NCBI GenBank assembly: GCA_039720395.1
Contig: CM077826.1
Location: forward strand, 37,662,790 to 37,726,789
Direction of reading: 5' to 3'
From: Liquidambar formosana
Lineage: Eukaryota > Streptophyta > Magnoliopsida > Saxifragales > Altingiaceae
Length of the DNA stretch: 64,000 nt
In this document: in pieces, positions 32,946 through 44,965 of the stretch
How positions within the stretch are numbered: the stretch's first letter is position 1
Layout: each line of letters starts with the position of its first letter
Program-made: the position numbers and the translations under genes
Notes under the pieces: generated by a model
The model's database searches: none
What the model was told of the DNA's origin: nothing
Seen by the model: only the letters and a program-made list of their open reading frames with translations

Positions 32946-34605
32946 TATTTTCCAAAGATATCCAAACAACCTCTAATTTTGAATTCGTGTGAACTTGATT
33001 TTAAATAGGAAAGGAATGAAGTTATAAATAAGTTGTATAAGTTGTGGATATTATTTTTGGATTGATTTTTTTTTTTTTAATGATTCAAATCGTTTAACAA
33101 TGAGGACATTGTAGAAATTGTACGTAGAGACACTCATTATAAATTTATTTTAACATGAACATGTATATATGAAAGAGTTGAGATATTTACACAAGAATGA
33201 GATTTCATGATACATCGTTGTGGCACATTATTGTTGAAATTATATTTGTTAAATGAGATAAATTACAATATTGATGATGATGGGGAGACAGCCGGTATTG
33301 AATATATCCCACAATTAGTGCATTAATTTACAGACTCATTGAGCAAGTAAGTCATGCATAGTCTTTATACACATATTGCAATGAAGCATATATGCTATAA
33401 CTGAATGGTAGAACACATTTGACGTGAGATCTCTATGTATTTTTTTTCTGGATTGCATTTTCCAGGTTGTGAAATACAATAATGATTCAGGCCTAAATTA
33501 TTTTTGTGAAAATCTTAATTACATGCCACAATGTTTTAGCATGAGACATGCATTATGCATTTATTTTGATTGATGAAATTGATAAAATTTCAAATGAAAT
33601 CATAAATTTTTATTTAGTTTCTCACTAAGCTAGATAACTTACATTGTTGTGAAAATTTATGATTTTGGGAAGGCTAATGATGATTAGTTGATTGAGTAGA
33701 TTGGCATTTCTTTTGTTTAGTTTTAAATGAGATCTACTTATAACTAAAATCTAGTTTGGACGGTTGCGAAAAACCCTATTGTAATGTTTCTTTTGGAAGT
33801 AGACTGATGTGTGTGTGTGTGTGTGTGTATGTGTGTGTGTGTATACTATCGTGATTGTAACTCAAGTATGTGTATTATTAGTATTTGCTTTTTGGTGGTA
33901 AAGGTCAATGATAAGCAAGTCTCTTCTACCTACCTATAATCAGTATATTGAACTTAGTTCAGCCACATATTATCTTCTTTTTCATGTTTTAACTATTCCA
34001 TATTATTTGATAAGAATACTTATGAAGGAGTTTTGAATATGTTTGAACTCCGAATTAAACATTGATTTATGAATAAGGAAACATAATACATAAATAAAAT
34101 AATTTTGTAATGGTAGATTAATTTGTATAAAAAAAATTAAACCAAATTCATTTAGTAATATTTTGATTTGGTTTTAGAAGTGGTTTTTAAATGTGGGGGC
34201 GGTTTGTTTGTGAAAGTAGTATATTTGTATTTTGGTTTAATTTTTGGGACAATTGTAAGTTTTTAGTTATCATGTTAAGCTTTACAATCCTGAAATAAAA
34301 TTGTATTTGGTTATTTTACGTAAATATCGTGGACAATCTCTAAAATATTTGTATTATAATTGTATGATATTAGTAGATATTAAATATGTGCATCACTTTA
34401 CATGTTTGGTCTTTTCATGGTAATTAATTATCATAGTTAGTCATATTAGTGTGTAGAAATTATATATTCTTTTACATTGAGCTAGTGGAGATATAATGAC
34501 AATGGATTAAAACTTGTAATTAAATTTTTTTTTTAGTTTGCCAATGTCCTATATGAGGTTGATTAGTTTAATTGTTGTTATTATTATTTTTTTAATATAT
34601 ATATT
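32946..34605. other. AT-rich unassigned region
   Basis: No ORF, RNA gene or element ends recognised, apart from the TG microsatellite at 33808-33842. Confidence 0.5.
33808..33842. repeat. TG microsatellite
   Basis: About 17 TG units with one TA interruption. Confidence 0.95.
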
Positions 34606-35299
34606 AGGGAAAATGACAAAATAGTGGGTCAAAATAAAAGTAATCCTTAAAAGAGGGGTAAAACTCTCATATTTCTTTCAAAATGACAATAATGAATTTT
34701 AATTCAAAAAAGAGGAGATTTAAGGTCAAATGCCCATTATACCATTTTAGTAAAAAAATTTCTTGTTTTTTACCCTACCCAAATCCTATCAGATTGTTCT
34801 CATTTGTCCTTATTAAATAAAACTTTACTAATATTTCTCCTATGTGTTGAGAAAGATTAAAAAACAATGATTCTCTATGTTTGTTTGTTTGTTTGTTTTT
34901 TTTTTCTTTTCGTCATTGTTTTTTGAAAAGTATGATTTAAATTTAATTTACATACCTATCTGTGGAAAAAAGAAAAAAAGAAAAAAAAACTTTGCAAATC
35001 AAAATATGTATATTATTATTCTAGTTGAAATATATACATATGATCGGTTTTTTAAAATTATATTTTGAGACTTTTAAATTAGGAGAGAAGAGATGAGTTT
35101 AATGTGACAAAGGTATCTAGGTGAGATAAAAAAAAATAAAAAAATAAGGAGGACAGAATGGTTATTATAAAATGGTATATGGTAATTCCCTTGTTTTACG
35201 GATTAAAGTTCATTACTATTATTTTAAATGGAATAATAAAGGTTTGACCCTTTATTTGGAATTACCTTTATTTTGACCCACCATTTTGACATTCTCCCT
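34606..35299. mobile_element. Long-TIR non-autonomous DNA transposon, ~694 bp
   Basis: The first ~42 bp (AGGGAAAATGACAAAATAG, GGGTCAAAATAAAAGTAAT) match the reverse complement of the last ~42 bp (AGGGAGAATGTCAAAATGG, GGGTCAAAATAAAGGTAAT) with few differences. Weaker inverted similarity (AATGAATTTTAATTC against AATGAACTTTAATCC; TATACCATTTTA on both arms) continues to about 150 bp. Long TIRs suggest a Mutator-like MITE. Both flanks are TATATA-rich, so the duplication cannot be measured. No transposase is present. Confidence 0.8.
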
Positions 35300-35493
35300 A
35301 TATATTATGCTATTTGAATACAATCACATGTTTTGATATGAAATGTAATTATGTTGTCACATCCGGATTTTTAACACAACTGAAAAGGGAAATAAATTAG
35401 GATTTTCATCCATCAGAACATAATATTGATATTAACTTAAAAGGTACAACTATTCATCTCCAAATAAGTTCTTACAAAATTTTTACTATTATG

Positions 35494-35571
<78 letters not shown>

Positions 35572-36024
35572 TAAAAAGAACAAAAAGTCTCTCTCACTTC
35601 GCACAATCCAAAGTATTTCTACTTCTTTCATTCATTTATTTTGTACCCTGAAATTTTTTATTCTAATATAGGTGAGCTACACAACTCAGTAAGAATAACA
35701 CTTGTTTTAATTTGGTATTAATCTAAATATAATAGTTACAAAATAATCATATTATGATGATAGTATTAATTCAGAACACATATTCATATTGTGGCACATT
35801 ATTCTATTATTTTTCTTAATATAAAAATTTTCATACTTGAGCCTATATTGCTATTTGCATGCAACAATATATAAATAAAAAATAAAAAATAAACCCGCAT
35901 AGGCTCGCTTGCCGTACATGCTTATTATTACAACCACAGCACATATGTCCTTATCATATGCATATACTGGTCATGACCCACTTGCTCAATGACACAATAT
36001 ATTAGTGCACTAACTGTAGGGTAT
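35300..36024. other. Noncoding region with microsatellite
   Basis: Holds a long CA/TA microsatellite (35502-35572); otherwise nothing recognised. Confidence 0.5.
35502..35572. repeat. CA microsatellite followed by TA
   Basis: About 29 CA units, then about seven TA units. Likely polymorphic in length. Confidence 0.95.
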
Positions 36025-36859
36025 TATGAACCACGGGTTTTGATCTAGGGGAGAAGGAGAAACCTTCTTTTAAAAAGACTTGTAGAGATTTAAATTAATA
36101 AAAATCTGGTTTTTAAAAGGTTCACAAAAACAAAACAAACAAGGATTCGCCATCTCATTTTTTAAGGAAAAAAGGAAAACCTTGAAAATAGTTTTAAAGA
36201 AAACCTTTGAAAACCAAACACATGACTCCGATCAAGAAAAAGCAGGTCTATTAAAACAAGAGAGGATTCGGAGAGTAAGTTACGATGTGGGAAGGTTCTA
36301 GGAAACATCCTATAGGCACCCACATCACCCCAAAATGGGTCTCTGAATTTATATGGGCTATTTCAATCACTTCCTAATTAGTCACTATGCATATGTAAAG
36401 ACTTATCCATAAACTATCCATTCATCCATAAACATCCATAAAGCAATAAACATCCATAAAGCATGTAAACATCCATGAACAAATAAGAAAAATATGGAAA
36501 GCAGTAGAGATATAGAGAATAAGAAACAGATCCATCCTATTCCTCTAGCAAATATGTGATGGATAAATGATGAAGCATGGGTTCATCTTACTCCTCTAGC
36601 ATATATATGATGGACAAATGGATAAAAAGAAAGAAAAAAGAAAACCTAAGATACTTAGTATCCTATGGCGGACTTGAACATCAAATGAGCGCTTACGTAC
36701 CTTGCATGCAAAGATGCAAGGATCAAAGTCCACGTAGTTTGATTGAGAAGGGTTTACTCCCTTTACAATGAACTATAAACCCTAAGTTTCCATTAAAAGA
36801 AAAGAAGAGTTTTAAAAGAAGAAGGATTTCCAAAAAATGAATTTGACAAAAGATAGAAT

Positions 36860-37115
36860 TTGAAAAGGGATAGAACTCTTATCCAAAAAAAAGTTTGAGA
36901 AAAGTAGAATTCTAAAAGAGATAGAACTCTAATTAAAAAAGGAATTTGAGAAAAGTAGAATTCTAAAAGAGATAGAACTCCAAATAAAACAGAATTTTAA
37001 TGAAATTAGAGTTCTAAAAGAGATAGAACTCTTATTCAAAAAGAAGTTTTAGAAAGGTAGAATTCTAAAGGAGATAGAACTCTAAGTAAAACAGAATTTT
37101 AAGAGAGTTGGAAAC
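36860..37115. repeat. Exact 51-bp tandem repeat, five copies
   Basis: GATAGAACTC starts at 36869, 36920, 36971, 37022 and 37073, a constant 51-bp step. Each unit also has TAGAATTCTAAAAGAGA or a variant. The absence of indels between copies indicates recent expansion or constraint. Confidence 0.88.
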
Positions 37116-38527
37116 TTAGGACTTCTAATCCAAAGTAAAGAAAATAACCCAAGGGGGGAGAAGAGAACAATTCACAAAAGACTTACCATGAACCACTTAC
37201 CATATGTAAATTATCCCGAAACATCGAGAAAACACCAATTAATCACCCTATGTATTCTATAGGGCAATTATTAAGCTCAAACCAACCATATTCATACTCA
37301 AATCATCATTAGAAGACCTAATTCAAATCTGGACAGAATACTAAACATGCATATAATGACCCAATACTCATGCAAATAACAAAAATCAAAAGAAAAACAC
37401 AAACCTAATATGCTCCTACATGCTCTAAACACCCTAATATGCACAAAACTATCAGAAACATGCTAAATAGGCATTACCATGATGAAAATATCATATGAAA
37501 ATCCTAAACATGAAAAGAAAATCTAACATGATGCCTTAGGTAAGTAGTTTATGTAAGAATGTGAAATAATCATCCTTACGGCAAATTTTCTTAAATAAAA
37601 CTATCCGGAGATAATTTTACGTAGAAACCACTCCGCATGAATGGTTTCTTCACATATCCTATGTAAAATATATACCTAAGAATGCAAAGAAACTCACAGC
37701 GCACTTAAACACGCTCTAGAAAGCACCTATGCACAACCTCACCCTGTAAGGACGATAATTATCTTCGAAAAGAATAATCATCCATACACCTATGAAGACG
37801 GGGCTTACACAGCAAGTGTCCTATACAAAAGGTGCTTAAAATCATGCATATAATTAAACCATGAAGAGAAAATGGCCTAAACACATCAACTAATTTTCTG
37901 TGCAAAACGTACTTCTATCTTTAAGAGAGAAACTATCCTAACAGCAAGCAATTCACAATCCTATTCCACTAGCATGCTTTCACATCATATTTGAATCATA
38001 TACACTCTAAAATATAGAGTATATATGATTCCCAATTCAATACTAAGCCATAACTATGCAGATAATGGAGTAGAAGAAGAAGGAATCGTAAAAGGATGCA
38101 AAGGAAACTTACAACAAGGCAAAGGTCTTCGCTGCGTTCTTCTTTCTCTTTGGCTTGATTGTCTTCTAGTTCCTCTTCAAAATTGCAGTAAAAAGCCTCC
38201 TCCAAGTGATATGGGTGTGTGCAAATTCGTTCTCCCTAACTCTCTTATGAATATGAAGTGTCAAAAGTCCATCAAAAGTCCAAAAGTCTAAAGTCCCTTA
38301 TGCTGATGAATGAGCCTCTATTTATAACCAACCAACCATATGAACCAATGGTTGAGATTAATTCACCATAAAACCAATCTACGGCTGTAATTAAATCCCA
38401 TGGATGTTAAACAACTCAAAACCACCTCCCAATAGGCTTAGAAGTCCTTTAGAAGGCTGAAAGTTGGAGTGGTAGCTAGAGTCCCATTTCGTCAAAACTT
38501 CAAAGAGAGACAAATCAGGATGGAGGT

Positions 38528-38593
38528 CTCGGGTGACCGGTTGGACCGGTTGGCCCAACCAGTTGGACCGCTTGGGTGAACCGGTCACCCGAG
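38528..38593. promoter_or_regulatory. Quasi-palindrome with perfect 15-bp arms
   Basis: The outer arms CTCGGGTGACCGGTT (38528-38542) and AACCGGTCACCCGAG (38579-38593) are perfect reverse complements. Further ACCGGT and CCAAC-CAG-TTGG palindromes lie inside. TTATAAATAG on the minus strand is about 200 bp away on the downstream side. The outer arms are shared with the clusters at 48175, 50072 and 57516, while the inner motifs differ. Confidence 0.8.
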
Positions 38594-39234
38594 AGTGAAC
38601 TCAGGTTTCCTCAGTTTTTGGAATTCTAGCTCGGTTTGGACTCCTAACTTCAAACGGACTTAATTCTCCATTTAAACTCCGATTTGAGTGATTCAAAAGC
38701 CAAAATTTCAAGGATTCAATGTAGAATAAGCCTAGAATATTCTTGAACCAAAAATCCCTGACCACGGTCAAGTGGCTTGGTTTTCATGAGGCGATTACCC
38801 GAAAAAAGGTCAATCAACTATAGGGTAATATGGTGAACCAATCCAAAACCTATCAATAAATTAAATTGGCACTTAAATTAGGCTCATTTCATCATTCTAT
38901 GGTCAATGGAACACTCCAAAACAAATTTGGAAGTTAATTGGAAAATATACGAAGTAAAAGACGAAATTACCCTTTAAGTCGCAAAAGTTCTAATTAACTA
39001 TCCAAACCTATCTGGAATTGAACCAAATTTGACACACATATCCAAAATGATCCTAGAAACTAAATGCAAGTGATGGGACTCAACAAAGAGACAAAAATAT
39101 GCATGCAATGATGACCTATTCTCCTAAGGCTTAAAAGGGAAAAAGTGTCTTTTAATGCTTAGGGACTCCTAAATGCTTCTAAACCTAATCAAATGCTATC
39201 ATGATCTCATTGGGGTGAAAATGGAGTGTCTACA

Positions 39235-40459
39235 GATCCTTGATTAGATCCGCCTCAGCTAACCATCTAACAATTCATTAGTATTCAAAATAATAGCAAC
39301 AATAATTTGTGCTTTAAATAAAGCATTATTTCAATATAAAGTATGCTACAATGATTTAGATTAAATCAAATATTAATACATAAGGTCTTGAGGGTCCCTA
39401 CAATTCAAACATTTAGAATTTTAGAATTTTATTATATCTATTTAGTAATAATTAAAACATTTAAATAAAAAATAAACATTTTCTTAATAACCAGGGCCTT
39501 AGCATGTTAAATAAAATTCTTTTTTTTTTTTCGAAATTAAATTACAAAATAGTACACTTTTATATTTATTTACGAAATAGGACACTTTTGTATTTTATTT
39601 ACAAAGTAGGTCACTTTTTCTTACTAAAAGGTTGTTTTCTTCATAAGTATTTACTAAAATATTTTACAGAAAATAATTATAGTGCAGGACAAAACCTCAA
39701 ATGCTTATATCTTCTTCATACGAAGTCGGATTTGAGTGATTCAAAAGCCTAGACAAAGCTTATAATGTCTATTTTCATATTCTATGGTTAATTTTGGGAA
39801 AGCATTAACACACTAATTCATTTTTTTTCCATTAAAGTTTTAGGCTTTATAAACCCTATCCAAACTTTAAATTTCAAATATTACTTCCACATTAATCCAT
39901 ACCTTACCAAATTCACAGACTCTAATTACACTCTAAGTGGAAATTAAAGCATCAATAATGGCATAGAATCATTGACTATATAAAGAGAATGAAATCACAA
40001 GATTCGGATTCTATTAAAGCACCATTTTCAAGCTTTAAAGATTCAAATTTCGTACATCTAACATCAAATTGAATTAAGAAATCAATACATAACTAAAAGA
40101 GGTGTTGTTTCTCACCTTCTAAGCCCAAATTGAGTGCTCAATATGTGATGAAACAAATTTTTAGAATTTCTTTCTGTAAAGTCTTTATTTTTAGTGTTGG
40201 CAAATTCTGTGTCAAAGGTATGGTTGTGTTCTTGTATCTCTTGAAGATTTGTAAAGTTGCAAAGATGAGACAAAGTGAAGATTTCAAAACTTCGACTCAC
40301 ACTTGTTCTTAGGTAAGGTAAGTGACTATAGAAGCCCGGTTCTTATTGGTTTATATCATTTCAAATCATTGTTAATGTTTCTATCTTAATTTGAATGGTT
40401 TTGAAAATGTTTTTTTTTTTTTTTTAATTTAAATCTTTTAGTGTTTTTCTAGGCAAGGT
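39235..40459. other. Unresolved repeat-derived region
   Basis: Contains phrases also found in the Tat-like LTRs (for example GATTTGAGTGATTCAAAAGC near 39729 and 38680) but no clear element ends. No coding sequence recognised. Confidence 0.35.
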
Positions 40460-40628
40460 GATCGATCCATGGTTTAGGGTGATCGATCCGAGCTATTTTA
40501 GAATAGCTATTTTAGCTTTTGCCTACCCCGATCGATCGGGGTTGAGGGCCCGATCAATCGATGCTGCTCTAGAAACTCTATTTTGCTTCTGTCAACCCAG
40601 ATCAATCGAGAATGGACTTAGATCAATC
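40460..40628. promoter_or_regulatory. Paired, phased GATCGATC palindrome array
   Basis: GATCGATC or GATCAATC units start at 40460, 40481, 40530, 40552, 40600 and 40621. They form three pairs with 21-22 bp within a pair and 48-49 bp between pairs. The third is embedded in a perfect 16-bp palindrome CCCCGATCGATCGGGG (40526-40541). TATAAATA follows at 40718-40725. This marks the promoter of a truncated LTR that ends where the copia LTR begins at 40972. Confidence 0.8.
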
Positions 40629-40971
40629 GGGGTTCGTAAAAAACTGATTTTAAAGTTTTCAAAACTTACCTATTTGATCTTTTTTCATGGCTCAACCACT
40701 CAGGGTGTCTTAGACTCTATAAATAGGGTTTATTATCATTAAAAGGGCTAAGCAAGCCTTTCCCAATTAGATTTTATATTCCTTATCTTCTCAAAACCTC
40801 TCTAGAGCACTTTAACCTAAGTTTTCACATACATGTTCTAGAGACCTTCAAACCACACACCTTTCACAACTTTGATTGATTGTAAGTCCATTGCGACGAT
40901 GATCGAGCTTGCGAGTGTGTGTTTGAAGGAATCACTATGAAAAGGTTGGTTGCGACCAAAGTCGTGAAGAC

Positions 40972-42148
40972 TGTTAACTTTAATGTTTCATTCCATGATT
41001 ATATTGTGATTTTGATGATAACAAAACATTGATGATTATGAGCTAATGTTTATCATTGAGTTTATCATTATAGGAAGAAAGTGGAGAAAACAATGAAAGC
41101 AAACAAGAAGAAACCAAGAGATCAATGGCAATCAAATGGCTTCACCAAGTGAAAGATCAAGAGAAGCATAGAGCTTTAAAGAAGAGAAGACTCCAACACT
41201 CAAGAACCCCAACAAAATAAGACTTGAAATTATTGAAGACTTGGGTATTTGGGTGAGAATTAAGACTTCATGTAAATGGTTGAATGGTAAAGCTTAAGTG
41301 ACCTAAATGGACCTTCGGACCCTTGAACCAATTGATTTTATCATTTGCATAAGGCCTAAGTTAAAGTGGTTGGACTTGGTTAATCAAATTTATTGGAAAA
41401 TAACTTTTTACTAGTCTCTACTCAATTCAGTCGACTTATTTGTCAAATCAGTCGACTCAATTGTATAGAGAATGATAAAAATGTGTCATACTAATTCGAC
41501 TGAATTGGTGTTTCAATCGAATGAATTTGCGATTCTAACACTATAATGGCTAGTTTCTTAGTCCCATAAAATGCTTCAACGGCTCTATTTTTGAATGGGC
41601 TCATTCCCAATGGTCATGAACCATTTCAGCCTATATTTATAGTGTTCCAAACACTTTGGGAGTATGGATTAACAAAAGAAAAAGGATTATACTCTTCATA
41701 TCCATTATCAAGCCTTAGATCCAAGAACTTAAGCTTTCATTGTTCATATCATATTAGGTTAAACTTAATTCTTTATTCACCCTATCAAGAGGGATTTGTT
41801 GTTGTACATTCATAGCTATCTTTGAGAGAGATTGAGGGTTGGGCATAACCCTTGTTGAGCAACGGGGATTTGTTTGTTGTAAAGGTTTTATCTACACTCG
41901 CAAGTAGATTGGTTAGTGGATTTGGAATCCTCAAGCGGAGTTCTTGAGGCAAGGATATAGGCAGGAGAACTAAACCTCGTTATATCTTGTGTTTGATTTC
42001 TCCAACTCTCTCTTATTTATTTGCTTTCATTAATTGTGTTATTTGCATCTTTGTTTAATTTACTATATTTGCAAAAGTTTTTTAAAGTTCCATAGATTTT
42101 GCATCAACCCAATTCACCCTCCTCTAGGGTTGATTATTTGGGCCAACA
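40972..42148 (+). repeat. Ty1/copia 5' LTR, about 1.18 kb
   Basis: Starts TGTTAACTTT and ends GGCCAACA, with short inverted ends TGTT/AACA, followed 2 nt later by an initiator-Met-type PBS. Contains a GTCGAC array (41430-41521) and a TATATTTATA box at 41632-41641. The exact 5' end is set by TG and could be shifted. Confidence 0.7.
41430..41521. promoter_or_regulatory. Phased GTCGAC array in the copia LTR
   Basis: Units CAGTCGACT, CAGTCGACT, AATTCGACTGAAT and CAATCGAATGAAT have their cores at 41430, 41451, 41495 and 41516; gaps are 21, 44 and 21 bp. The last two copies are degraded. The same TCAGTCGACT unit occurs in the unrelated LTR at 32243-32359. Confidence 0.75.
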
Positions 42149-42150
42149 AT

Positions 42151-42162
42151 TGGTATCAAAGC
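42151..42162 (+). other. Ty1/copia primer-binding site
   Basis: TGGTATCAAAGC, one base from the usual plant copia PBS TGGTATCAGAGC, complementary to initiator tRNA-Met. Confidence 0.85.
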
Positions 42163-42193
42163 AGGGTTCTAATTTTTTTTTAGAGTTAAGATC

Positions 42194-43072
42194 ATGTCAA
42201 AATATTTTGGAACTCTTATTGCCGAAGGTCAACTGACCCTAAGGCTATCTTTGTTTAATGGCTTTCTATATAATTTTTGGAAAATAAAAATGAGAATTTT
42301 TATTCAAGCCTCCAACTATGAAATATGGAAGGTCATTGAAAATGGACCCTATACACCCACTAAGACCCAAGAAGAATGGGATGACAATGACAAGAAACTC
42401 ATTGAAATCAATGCTAAAACTATGAATCTTTTATATTGTGCACTTCTCTCAAATGAATTTAGTAAAATCTCTAGGTGCACTAGCACCAAAGAGATATGGG
42501 ATGCTCTAGAGGTTACCTGCAAAGGAACACCACAAGTTAAAGAAGCTAAGATCAACATGCTTGTATGTGAATATGAATTATTTATGATGAAGAAGCATGA
42601 AACTATTTCTGAAATGTTTACTCGCTTTAATATTATAGTTAATTCATTGAGCTGTCTTGGCAAAATCTATACTAACTCGGAATTAGTGAGAAAAATACTT
42701 AGATGTCTTCCTAAACCTTGGGATTCTTTGACCATCTCTATTCTTCAAGGAAGGAATCTCAGCAATATGAGCTTAAGCGACTTAAATGGCAACCTTACAA
42801 AATATGAGCTTACTGTGAAAGCTCGTGAAGATGTTGAAGAAGATAGTGACTCATTTAAAGCATTAAGCAGTAAAGATTTTGTAGCTCATTTTTGCTTCAT
42901 AGCACAAAAAGAGATGGTAAACTCTAATCTTGATGAATCCTCTAATTATGAAGAGCTTCAAATTGCTTTTAATGAGTTACTTGAAAAATGCGAAAAACTT
43001 GCTCATAAAAATATTGTTTTGAAAAAGAAAATTTCTTCTCTCTCAAATGTTATTGAAATACTTATATTATAA
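42194..43072 (+). CDS. gag: Ty1/copia Gag, truncated
   Basis: A 292-aa open frame starting 31 nt after the PBS. It opens with the copia Gag N-terminal pattern (RLSLFNGFLYNFWKIKMRIF), followed by the UBN2-type Gag core (NAKTMNLLYCALLSNEF, then TKEIWDALEVTCKGT and VRKILRCLPKPWDS). It ends in a coiled tail (ELLEKCEKLAHKN) typical of SIRE/Maximus-type Gags. The CCHC zinc knuckle, protease, integrase and RT are absent: after the stop at 43072 the sequence is AT-rich and noncoding. It could assemble into particles but the element cannot move by itself. Confidence 0.85.
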   Translation: MSKYFGTLIAEGQLTLRLSLFNGFLYNFWKIKMRIFIQASNYEIWKVIENGPYTPTKTQEEWDDNDKKLIEINAKTMNLLYCALLSNEFSKISRCTSTKEIWDALEVTCKGTPQVKEAKINMLVCEYELFMMKKHETISEMFTRFNIIVNSLSCLGKIYTNSELVRKILRCLPKPWDSLTISILQGRNLSNMSLSDLNGNLTKYELTVKAREDVEEDSDSFKALSSKDFVAHFCFIAQKEMVNSNLDESSNYEELQIAFNELLEKCEKLAHKNIVLKKKISSLSNVIEILIL

Positions 43073-43798
43073 AATTGAATGTTTACTATTACCAAATCCT
43101 ATGAAACTAATATGATTATGTTTAAAATACTACATCATATGATTAGGAACTTTAATTCATCCAATTAAATTATATAGGTTATAATCATTCTTATCATTTT
43201 AAGAATAATATTACATAATGTTATTATTCAATTCTCGTCATCCTCAATTCCATAAGAACAACCATATAACCAAATATATTAATGATGAATATTACAACTA
43301 TTTTTTGCTTAATTAAATAAAAAAAACTCGCTGTAAATTATTTTAATTATATATATATAGTTGTTTAAACTTAAAATTTTCAGGGTCTTTACATATGTGT
43401 TAACTAATTTCTTAAAGAGTTAAAATCAAAATAAAATGATTTGATCGTGGAGGTTCAAATTTTGAATAAATAATCATTGTCACATGATAAAAAATTATTT
43501 TAATGGGGGATCACAATTGGTGATAAAAATTGCTCAGAAGGAGATTTATGCCATTTTAATTATTAAATTTAGTATAAAGAGTATTTGTGGAATTACAAAT
43601 TTTAATTTTTTAAAAAATTGACATATTTTTATTATTTAAATTTGGCTGAAGTCTATGTGAAGCTTAATTTATTTGATGCAAGAGACAAAATGGTGATGTA
43701 AATATAATTGTGACTTGCACACTATGGTGCATAAAATGTGATTTATATGTGAAGTGCAGTCTTAGATTTGTCGAGCAGGATGGGGATAAGCCCATATG
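43073..43798. other. AT-rich region between copia gag and hAT
   Basis: No copia pol sequence is recognisable. The 8 bp at its right end, CCCATATG (43791-43798), is the left copy of the hAT target duplication; the pre-insertion sequence continues at 53975. Confidence 0.5.
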
Positions 43799-44965
43799 TA
43801 GGGATGGCAATTTCGTCTTGATCCATAGGGTCCTGATTCGATCCATACCCAAATGGGCGGGTATTTTTTAAATATTTCTGGTATCGGGTCGGGTATGGGT
43901 ATAAATTTTTTATAAAAAAAAAAAAAAAATTTGAGTACGGGTCGGGTATGGATCCCAACAAGAAAAAACCCGAAGACCCAACTCGACCCGATATATTTAC
44001 AAAATATATATTTTTTTTACAATAAAATATAAATAGCTACTTAAAAAAAAGGTGAAAAAAGTAAAAAAAAAACCCTAAGTCCTCACCTTTCTAGACCTTT
44101 CAGCTTTCACTTCCTTCCTTAGTTCCTTTCCTAATCACTTTCAAGTTTCAGCAATCCGCCGCCCGCCCTCAGCTAGTCAACCCTCGCCCCTCCTAGCCTC
44201 CCCTCCCTCTCTTAGATGGTCAGACCTCAGTCCGGCCCTCACTCCCTCACAGTTACGGACCTAGTGCCCTCAGGTCAGGCCTCAGCCGCCTCACTCCTCA
44301 GCACTCAACAACACTCACCCCTGGCCCTCGCCCTCGCCCTCGCCCTTGCGGAGTCACGCCGTCACGGTAGTCAGCCTTTAGCTAGTTAGGCAATCAACCC
44401 TTGCCATCGCGCCTTCGCGGCCTCACGGGCCTCGCCACTCGCCACTGCTTCTCAGCACTCACATATCGCCACTACGCTAGTCGCCCCTTACACTCGGCTC
44501 AGCAGCTCACTCGCTCCGCGCTCAGCTCACGCCTTACGCCCTCCACCACCATCGTCGGACCCTCACCTTCACTGCTTCACCCTCTTCTAGATCTGACTAG
44601 ATCTGAGATCTACATCTACACCAAATCGACCATGACGACCAGATCTACTCATCTACACAAGATCTACCCATCACTCCGTAAGCCACTCAACTCTCAAGCA
44701 TATTCAGCTGCGCTTATAATCTGAATTATTGAATTTCATGCATTATAATCTCAATTTTTCTGGGTTTTGAATAATGGAATTTCATGCATTATAATATGAA
44801 TTATATTTTGAGTTGTAATAATTAATATTAATCTTATATTTTTGAGTTGTAATAATTTCTGGATTGTTCATTTATTCTTATAAATTTTCATAATATTAAT
44901 ATTAATATTAATTTGAATTATATTTTTGATTTGTTTTTATAAATTTCTTAGGTTGAAATTTGAAA

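Larger units (their letters stand above)
36025..39234 (-). repeat. LTR (probably solo), Tat-like, minus strand
   Basis: Read on the minus strand it starts TGTAGACACTCCATTTTCAC and ends CCGTGGTTCATA, about 3.2 kb. Ends and interior match the solo LTR at 55381-58228. The PBS-like decamer in U5 is present with one change (GGATTCGCCA at 36143-36152 on the plus strand). It contains a 51-bp tandem array (36860-37115), a 66-bp quasi-palindrome (38528-38593) and TTATAAATAG at 38318-38327. Flanking pentamers (GGTAT and GATCC) do not match, so the insertion may have been recombined or an end is misplaced. Confidence 0.7.
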
